The notes beneath the pieces were generated by a model that was not told the origin of the DNA, made no database searches, and saw only the letters and a list, made by a program, of their open reading frames with translations. Shown piece by piece: positions 56,509 to 64,000 of a stretch of 64,000 nt of DNA (the stretch's first letter is position 1; every line of letters begins with the position of its first letter). Both the position numbers and the translations under genes were made by a program. Origin of the DNA: Pristionchus mayeri (taxonomy: Eukaryota > Nematoda > Chromadorea > Rhabditida > Neodiplogasteridae); contig BTRK01000003.1 in the NCBI GenBank assembly GCA_036245805.1, positions 44,010,044-44,074,043 of the forward strand. The letters run 5' to 3'.

Positions 56509-59500
56509 ATGAAGCGAAATGAGAATGAGAAACTGCCCGAAGGGGTCAAGCAATCGAAGATCAGTGAGATCAAAGAAGAAGTAGGTTGTAGATTATTCAA
56601 GGGATAGGGAAATCATTTTTTTTTTAATTCTGAGAGCTTTCTCGAATGTCCAACTGAAGAGAGAGTGGTCACAAGGCCGTTCGAGAATATACAAACTAGT
56701 TTGTGGGGTTATAAGAAATAAATTCGGGCTCAATTTTTACACCATAAGAATGAATTCGAGCGCAATTCTTACAATTTTTTGATACCTTTAATTTTTTTCT
56801 TTTTTTCATTTCTTACAACCCCCAAACTAGTTTGTATATTCTCGAACGACCTTGTGACCACCCCCCTTATATAATGAACCGATTCGTTTGTTGCCAACCC
56901 ACATTCCAACTATAGATCCTGATGCTATTTCATTGTGTCTATTCGATATGACGTACAAAATGGAATAAATATAGCGGAGAACCAGGCCAAAGTGTGGTGT
57001 GGAGTAGTTTAAAGGAGGAGTAAAGTCAAAATTCAACTTTTGAAGCTATTATATGCCAGATCTGGGAAAGCTCAGGGGGGGGGGGGCGAGATAGCACGTG
57101 ACTTGAAGATAGAGTGCGTCCCTAGGTGAAACATATTCCAACCGGGCGCGCGTTTGCATTTACTCCTCCTTTAAGTGGACACTAGTGACGATATGTACTA
57201 ATCCTCGCTCATAACTTGCAGAATATCGACAACGAAACGACGTTTGAAGGGATAATGTCTCGCGCGCTAACGGTGAGAGACATCAATTGGATTGCTATTG
57301 TTTTTATTGGTTTGTATATTCAAATTTCGACTTCGTAATTACAAACAAAAGATTTTCATCATCTCACCAACAAATTTTTTTTACAGATTCTCTCATGGAT
57401 TGTCATCATAGTAGCCTATCCCTTTTCGATGTTCTTCTGTTGTCTTGTACGTTCTTTTTTCTCATAATCTCGCCATTTTCCTATTTCTTTTTTGTATTGC
57501 TTGCAATTATATATACCTTTGGAAGTGCGGATATTTCGCCTGAAAAAAGCAGTGAAACACGGGAAATCTGAGAATTAGGCCGAGGATTACAGCGACGGGA
57601 AATTGTGCCGAATAGAGTATTCATCATCAGGATCTAATCGATATTCTTCCCATTCGTAGACCATCAAGCAGTACGAGCGTGTGGTGCTCTTCCGTCTCGG
57701 TCGATCGAAACCCGAAGGTGCACGAGGACCAGGATGGATCTTTTATGTTCCATGCATTGATACCTACACAATGGTTGATATCAGGTCAGTTGTTATCTCA
57801 TTTCCCAACTCTTCGCATCTCCAAATCGGATTAGAAAATTACGCTCATCTTGATCAGTTTCGATCAGAGTTCGGCTGCTTGCTCTAAAAAAAATAATATT
57901 ATGATTTAAGAGAGGTTTCGCACGCCATTCCCCGGCAGGAGATCCTCACCAGTGATGTCGTCGCCGTCGAAATGGACGCCCTCGTGTTCTTCAGAATTTC
58001 AGGTACGACTCTTTCTTTTTTTGAATAAATTCGTATAGACATACTTCTTCGATAGACGGTCTACTATCGACGGCACTAATGACGTATTTCGTTACCTTTC
58101 CCAGTAATTCCTCATGCGATAATTGCACTATAACCTTAACGGAAGAAATTGAAAAAAAAGAATGAATGAATGACCTGTCCAAACTTGTCAGATCTTTTGA
58201 ATTAAAGTGAAATCGAAATGGCCTACAAATTTGAGATAGCTGCCTTAGAAAGAGAAATATAGCAGAGTAATACTTCCTAGAAAAGAGCGCGTGAGTGTTT
58301 CGGTCCTGGGTCGCATACACCCGACCCGATTCGCAATGGTGCGATGCCCATTACGAGTAGTTAATCAAAAGAAGGAGTAGAAAGAATATAAATAATATTG
58401 CTACAATAATAGCAAAGTCATAAATCTATCTAATCAAATTGCAGATCCTGTAGCTTCAGTCCTCAACGTCGACGATGCCAGCGCATCTACTAAAAAGCTT
58501 GCCGAGTCTACGATAAGGAACATTCTCGGTGAGTTTTTAGTGAAAAATCTATTGTTATTAGCACAGTAAAGTGACCCATCTGAATTTCGATTTTTTTCGA
58601 GATTAAATGCAGATAAGTGAGTTATTATTTTCGCGAATGAAAAATAATACAATTCTTCGACATTTTTCCGTTTGACTCTCCTCTTCCACAGAGAACTATT
58701 TCGAACCTATTTCGAAAACTTGAACTATTTCCAATTTAGAAAGCAGGGCAAACTATTCCGATCTTTACAGTTGAGAAGACTCTCGATGATTTGGTAACGG
58801 ATCGAGCTTCAATCTCACTGCAGTGCCAGAATATTATCGATGAACAAACGAAACGATGGGGAGTGACGGTGAGATAATTCAGTATTATTTTCGAGTACGA
58901 TTCTTACAACGCAATTTTGAGCAAAGATTATATTGCATTTGGTGAGAGAGATTTCTCAAACGGCCTTTGCCTAGAGAAAACATGATTTTGTCCTTTTTTA
59001 ACATTCATAGTTTGAATATATGACTAACAATGTTTTTTTACCCACTTCTAAATATAGTTTTCGTTCAGGTCGGTCGAGTGGAATTAAGCATTCAACTGCC
59101 GACGCGCTCCGCTCGAACAGTAGCCACTTCTGCTGCCAGAAAGGAAATCGAGAAGTTCGTAGCAGCTGGAAGAGAGAAATGGGTGAGTCAGATACAGTTC
59201 GACATTTGGAAAAGTAAATGTTCCTTGTAGAACTCCAAGTAAAATTTACACGACAATGATATTTTCTGACAATTCTCATTTTCTTATTCACATTCTCAAA
59301 GGTTAGAGAAAGCTAGAGAACACGCGAATGAGGAAGGCGAATACAAACTGGAAATTCTATCGTGGTCATGAATTTGAGCTCGTTTTGTGCAGTTTTGCTT
59401 AAATTATGAATCTAGACTGAGTCCCAAAAATAATATATTTTTTTTATAGAAACTGCCAGCCGTGAGGAACGTACGTAGAAAAAGGATCTATAAAGTGGAC

Positions 59501-59782
59501 AATACGGAAGTGGAAACGATGGAACGTGTGAGGATGATTCATTTGGAGATAAAATATTAGGATGTGTTTCGAAAAAAAACATTTAATGTAATTTAATATG
59601 CTTGTTTTGAGACAGCGAGGTCTGGAATGGGGAACTTAATCGAGAAGAACATAAAGCAAGAAAGAGAAGTTGACGCACTTAGCGATGAAGAATATCAACT
59701 TATCAACGCATCAATAGAGGAGACCAACGGAGTGAATCAGAGAAAGGAATCAGCGTCTCGTTCCACAGAAGAAGAAGATTAG
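56509..59782 (+). CDS. Stomatin/prohibitin-domain (SPFH) membrane protein, ten exons, 312 aa
   Basis: Exons: 56509-56580, 57222-57272, 57387-57446, 57660-57784, 57911-58002, 58445-58528, 58771-58868, 59069-59182, 59450-59525, 59616-59782, all in phase. The N-terminus is polar (MKRNENEKLPEGVKQ). Residues 42-61 (ILSWIVIIVAYPFSMFFCCL) form the stomatin membrane hairpin with juxtaposed cysteines, likely palmitoylated. The SPFH domain follows: QYERVVLFRLGRSKPEGARG, PGWIFYVPCIDTYTMVDIR, EILTSDVVAVEMDALVFFRI, VASVLNVDDASASTKKLAES, KTLDDLVTDRASIS, RWGVTVGRVELSIQLP and ARKEIEKFVAAGREK. The acidic/polar tail ends RSTEEED. In nematodes such proteins modulate mechanosensory channels and membrane microdomains. 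The exon 9 donor (gtgtga) is weak but is the only one keeping phase. Intron 1 carries two MITEs. Confidence 0.88.
56665..56861. mobile_element. Hairpin MITE in stomatin-like intron 1
   Basis: About 197 bp; inverted ends GTGGTCACAAGGCCGTTCGA and CGAACGACCTTGTGACCAC with arms of about 55 bp. Target duplication not resolved. Confidence 0.7.
57009..57175. mobile_element. TTAA-bounded MITE in stomatin-like intron 1
   Basis: 167 bp from TTAAAGGAGGAG to CTCCTCCTTTAA, a shorter relative of 28508-28760, with a poly-G run inside. Confidence 0.65.
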
Positions 59783-59861
59783 AACCGAGATTACGATGGC
59801 AATGATTGTACTCGTCCTTGGATATTGTATCTGCGATGAAGAAATATCGTTCATCCGTTGC

Positions 59862-59867
59862 AATAAA
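59862..59867 (+). terminator. Polyadenylation signal AATAAA
   Basis: About 80 bases after the stomatin-like stop codon. Confidence 0.5.
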
Positions 59868-60840
59868 CATCTTCTCTAGTGTCCAATCTTGTTCGAGTAA
59901 TGTAGAGAGCAATCCGAGATAAAATCAGGTTGGAGATAAAGGGAATGATAAGATACGAAGGGGCAGACATTGCGCCATTAGGAAAAGTCGTATTTTACAC
60001 GATCTCTCATCCATTGTACATTCAGCAATGATGTGAAAATATCATTGTGTTGAATTGCACTCATCATAATACGACGATGACTTTATGATTACAATAATTA
60101 CTGTCTCTTCCACAGACTATCGATAGTCGACTCCCGGACGAGAAGCCGAATTGATCTACCTAGATCATTGTGATTTTTAATTAGGGACTTGATCGCGCGG
60201 AAAGAGTCCGAGATTGCCTGAACACCCAATCGCGCATTAACAAAGTGCACAAATAACCAAGAAGACGCACCACTTAATTTGGAATTGTTCAGGAACTGAT
60301 GAAAGTGTTTTCTACTGGATGTAAACCTGCAGTTGAGATCGAGTAGAGACCTGAAAGACGGGTGTGCTTAAGATTACAGTTCAAATTCGAAACATGAGTA
60401 GAATAGAGAATATACAGCTTCTCATGAGTAAACGAAACTCATGACATGGTGCTGCTCTCCAGTCATTCTCATCGCCTTAAGTAAGCGCGATCTCCAAATG
60501 ATCTCCCATTTCCCTCCGCTTGTTCGACGAATTTCTCACCTAGAGAGGTTCTTTTATTGTCCGTCAAACCCCCGAAAGAAGAGACAGTAAGGAATTGTTA
60601 GAGATATTTCTTTTCAAGGCAATGAAAGTGAAATGATCCCATCGAATCCTTAGCCCTAATCAGTCTACCATTTCTTTCTCTGCAAGCAGTACTAGCATTA
60701 AAATCGAGAAGGAGCTGAAGAAAGATCGAGAATTGATGGAGTGATCAAAGAAGGATTTCAATTTATCTATGCACCAATGGAAGAGAACAAAGGAGTGCGT
60801 CAGAGAGTGAGCGCAGAGTCTTGATCTACAGATGTAGATT
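59868..60840. repeat. Intergenic, includes a dispersed repeat copy at about 60330-60640
   Basis: The GAGATCGAGTAGAGACCTGA module is followed by the second module in inverted orientation compared with the 28.1-, 38.0- and 39.8-kb copies. No gene seen. Confidence 0.45.
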
Positions 60841-60952
60841 AGAGTTCGCAATTCGGGTCGCCGTCTCTTCAGTTTCCACACTCTCTCGACCGCTCGATCG
60901 GCGAGAGAGTGTGCAAAATGAAGAGACGGTGGTTTCATTTCTCGAACTCTAA
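60841..60952. mobile_element. hAT-type hairpin MITE (TAGAGTTCG family)
   Basis: 112 bp, TAGAGTTCGCAATTCGGGTC to TTTCTCGAACTCTA, flanked by ATGTAGAT and ATGCAGAT (8 bp, one difference). It is in the opposite orientation to 11574-11687. Confidence 0.85.
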
Positions 60953-61420
60953 TGCAGATTAGAAAAGCGATGGCGATAGCAATTATTGTTCCATTGGATA
61001 TTTCATCTGCGATACATATTTCTCGTTCGTCTATTGCATCATTCACATCGGCATCGACTCGTTGTTCACTCTTGTTTCGAGGGATGGAGTAGGCAAATAC
61101 AAGAAATAATCGGGTTGGATATCGAGTAAATGAGACGAGACAGTGAACGGAGAGAGATTATGATCGTTAAAAGGGGGGGGGGGGGGAGACTGGATTGCCG
61201 TGATCACTTCTTCTTTAAAGTGAAGTTCGGTAGGGTTGGCCGAATGATGTTGACGGGGCGTTATCCAGGGGTCTTAAGATACTGATTCGATCGCAACCTC
61301 TCTCTTCGTAGCAATTAGTAATGATTCTAGATTACACGCGCCCTTCTTCTTACCGCGCGCACCTATTGGGCCGGGTTAGAATGAGCATCAGCGGGAAGTC
61401 AATTGTGTGAAATTTGCGAT

Positions 61421-62048
61421 ATGGAACCGTTACAAATCGGTGCGGGATATAGTTTATATTATAAATCACTCTTCAGCCCCATATTCGGCCTCCAGAATCG
61501 AAGGCTACAACCGTAATGTGTACCACCCATTGACAAGTGAGTTCGATACATTCAGTAAATGCTGGCCATTTTTTGGGGGTGATGGAAAACTTATGCAATG
61601 TTGAAAATCCCAATCTCTTCGAGTAGATAAGGTTATTTACATGTGTGTTCTTTCAATTATATATTGCTTCCTTTTTTCTTTAGTACCATTGACAATTTTT
61701 TTTTTTTGCGAAATTGGCATTGTCAGTTTTAGGAACACATTAGAACACATCAGCACATCATTTATAAATTTATATGGCCATTCGTATTCCCATCACTCAG
61801 GTACCACTATCACTCTGTTGTCGCACGATGAACAGTGGCCTCCTCGGGGGATTTACAGGAACAATCGGCGCGTCCAGGGAGCACGAATTCTACGTATACG
61901 CGACGCGTGGAGCGACGCGCGCGACGCACATCGCGTGGATTCTGAGCGCGCGCATTCGTCGCTGCATGTGAGAGTATGCCGACATTCGAAGGAAACTATC
62001 CACCCAAGTTACGCTATTGCGCTTTCAGTGTGTGAATTCGATAAATAA
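61421..62048 (+). CDS. Small arginine-rich protein, three exons, 108 aa
   Basis: Exons 61421-61439 (MEPLQI), 61477-61536 (APYSASRIEGYNRNVYHPLT) and 61801-62048 join in phase. The third exon reads STTITLLSHDEQWPPRGIYR, then NNRRVQGARILRIRDAWSDA and onward to a TAA. A donor at 61968 (gtgaga) could instead end the exon after RAHSSLH. The first intron is only 37 bp. The third exon is GC-rich, with alternating CGCG/GACGCG stretches unlike its AT-rich surroundings. The family is not recognised. Confidence 0.45.
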
Positions 62049-62165
62049 TTCACAAAGTTGTAATTTTTTTTTCGAGTAAATCGATCCGCCGTCTTGCACA
62101 GGCAGTGAAAACAAGAGTCTGGTGCGGTTTCCACTGAGTAGGGTTGACAAAACGATAGCGATACA

Positions 62166-62244
62166 ACGAGCTCGTAACGTACGCCCCTCTCTATTACGAG
62201 CTCGTCACCTCGGGTCAAAGTAGATCAAGGAATAACGAGCTCGT
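62166..62244. repeat. Three copies of the palindrome ACGAGCTCGT
   Basis: Exact 10-bp palindromes at 62166-62175, 62196-62205 and 62235-62244, each in an AACGAGCTCGT-like context. Confidence 0.8.
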
Positions 62245-62249
62245 TACCC

Positions 62250-64000
62250 TCGTATTGCCAAGACTAGCTTGGAGTATATCGACTCGTGGACGAGAATAAC
62301 TGCCGATCAGCGAGAAAGAGAAACGAAAGTGAAAACGAAAAGAATAACGAATATTTGTTTATCTCACAGTTGTACAATTCGTTTGCCAAAGTCCGAGACG
62401 AGAAGGGTCCATTGGAAAGAGGAATATCGAAGAATCGACTATCCTAAATTGCAGTTGATATTGAGAGAAACGCGAATAAACTAGTTTACCGCATTCAGTG
62501 CCTTGATAGCTGGATCGGGTCAATCTTGGGAGACGTGATAAGTGTCATGTTGAAAATTTCTGAGTCGGCAGATGAGATCGATTAGAGATCTAAAAAAATT
62601 AAGACATCACAATCAATTTCAAAATTCAAGATTCCGAGAGAAAATTGAAGAAGCATCGAGTTTAAGTCTGCAGAATGGTGATTTGCCATTCTCATCTCCT
62701 TATGTATGCGCAATATTCACTTGATCTTCCATTGCACTTCGCTAGTTCGGCGAATCAGTTCACCTTGAGAGGTGTTTTTACTCGCCGTCACACAACGGCA
62801 GCAAGGGATAGCGAGGAGAAAGCGGGATATCTCTTCACGGCAGTGAAAGTGAAAATGATCCGATCGTAGCTATTGGCCTAATCATTCACTTTTTGTTCTT
62901 TTTCTCCTATCAGAGTTCACCCTTCACGCATTTCTCTCTTTTTTTCGTTGCGCGTTCGCAGTATTCCCTTCATCTGGCAATACAATACAATACAATACAA
63001 TATTTATCTGTTATCGCTTTCAGGGAGCAGATCAAGATGTGGGGTCAGAAAAGGTCGTTCTTCATTTGTGGTGTGCTTGCGAGAGGATGTTGGATTGCAT
63101 TGCATAGATAGAATCTCACTATAGGTCGTAAACGAAGCCTTGCGTGTTCTAGAATCTTCTCTGCTCGAATCCTCCAGACTCGATGATCAATCTTTCAACG
63201 AGATGATCGAGTCTAGATTCTGAATGACCATACTTCTTAGTAGGTCATACCCATCACACGGTGACCACTCCGGATTGGATGGGGATTCTCTTTTCTTGAT
63301 GAGTCGAAGGCGGAAGCGAGGGGTATTAGGGGAAACCAATCCAAATCAGAGAGAAAAGGGAGAGGGACCGCTCGCGACGACTAACAAGGAATTCATCTTG
63401 AAACATTGCTCAATTGTTGTTTATATTTCGCTGAAATTTGAGTCTGAAATTTGAGAATTACTTGAATTGAGATCCCTATTCGATCTCATCCATCGAATAC
63501 TACATCGTGAATAATGCCAGACGAATTACTGATATTTTCAAAATCGACCCACTCTCATTCGGTGAGTCGACACTTACCTTTAGCTTTATCATCCATTCGA
63601 AAGAGGTCCTTGGAGAGTAGTGTTTGTGGGTTCCACAGCCATACGAACTTTATGTTTTGATGTGTCGATTTTAAATCATTTGTTCAGACCAAACATCTGA
63701 GATCAACCAACTGTTCCTTCAGCACCATATTCAAGTCAAAATTGATTGAACGCAATCACAATCACCGATATGGTAAACGTCTCTTCGCGAAGCTTTCCAC
63801 GATTCCAATGCTGTAATTTCGAAAACTCATGTGATCCTTTGAACTACGGCAACGCAGGTAGTGATTGTTCACTTGAGTGGAAAGAAAGCCATCGCAGTGA
63901 TTAGTTATGGGAGTCCCGTAGCGAAACATATTTTTCCACCTGCATAATATACTGAGCCTTTTGCTGCTGCCCTTCCGTACTAATGCCCTGTCCTAACTGG
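62250..64000. repeat. Intergenic with dispersed repeat copies
   Basis: Copies of the GAGATCGATTAGAGATCT repeat at about 62565-62885 (second module inverted) and of its reverse complement near 63465-63520. A CAATA pentamer run is at about 62980-63003, followed by sequence (GAGCAGATCAAGATGTGGGG) that recurs inverted in SHPK intron 2 at about 50855-50915. No gene seen. Confidence 0.45.

Noticed and set aside
63040..63111. Short frame NTIQYLSVIAFREQIKMWGQ
   Set aside because: The same phrase occurs inverted in an SHPK intron, so it is part of a dispersed repeat rather than a gene.
1..64000. tRNA and rRNA genes
   Set aside because: No cloverleaf with conserved T-loop and acceptor pairing, and no rRNA-like core, was recognised by eye; a covariance-model scan would be decisive.

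Overview
The window looks like nematode nuclear DNA, most probably from a rhabditid or diplogastrid worm; Pristionchus-like is only an inference. The evidence is small exons with short introns ending in TTTTCAG/TTTGCAG-type acceptors, a nematode-type nuclear hormone receptor zinc finger, a family of small secreted cysteine-rich proteins carrying a CCCRGxLCN-type motif, mariner elements, RTE-type and CR1/Jockey-type LINE remnants, and abundant hairpin MITEs. Nearly all genes are split, so they were rebuilt exon by exon from splice signals, phase continuity and, in duplicated regions, from which codon positions had changed.

Layout. 0-10 kb: the 5' exons of a nuclear receptor run off the left edge (- strand). 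Next come a two-module secreted cysteine-rich protein (-), a coiled-coil C-terminus (-), a small 75-aa gene (+) and a complete seven-exon four-TM gene (-) with a secreted-protein gene nested in its largest intron on the other strand. 10-20 kb: a 220-bp tandem repeat, a five-exon CCC-motif protein (-) with a 1-kb foldback in an intron, a small secreted peptide gene (-), a single-RRM protein (+) and a zinc-finger-like gene (+). 20-37 kb: a direct segmental duplication (copy X about 20.08-24.3 kb, copy Y about 31.75-36.4 kb) carries the zinc-finger 3' exons on + and a CCC-motif gene on -. Each copy has decayed differently and has been hit by mobile elements absent from the other. Two defective mariners and two large foldbacks lie in or between the copies. 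37-50 kb: dispersed repeats, a complete CCC-motif secreted gene (40.8-41.7 kb), a dead RTE LINE, a 1.45-kb foldback, and a 5'-truncated LINE flanked by unusually long direct repeats. 50-60 kb: two well-supported complete housekeeping genes, a sedoheptulokinase-like FGGY kinase (16 exons) and a stomatin/prohibitin-domain membrane protein (10 exons). 60-64 kb: MITEs, a small arginine-rich gene and a dispersed repeat family.

The genes do not form an obvious pathway. The unifying themes are the secreted CCC-motif family (loci at 1.5-2.6, 11.8-14.7, 22.7-24.4, 35.8-37.2 and 40.8-41.7 kb, all on the - strand) and dense activity of non-autonomous DNA transposons. Several insertions can be dated relative to the X/Y duplication because the empty site survives in the other copy. 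Family assignments come from visible motifs only; no database search was run.
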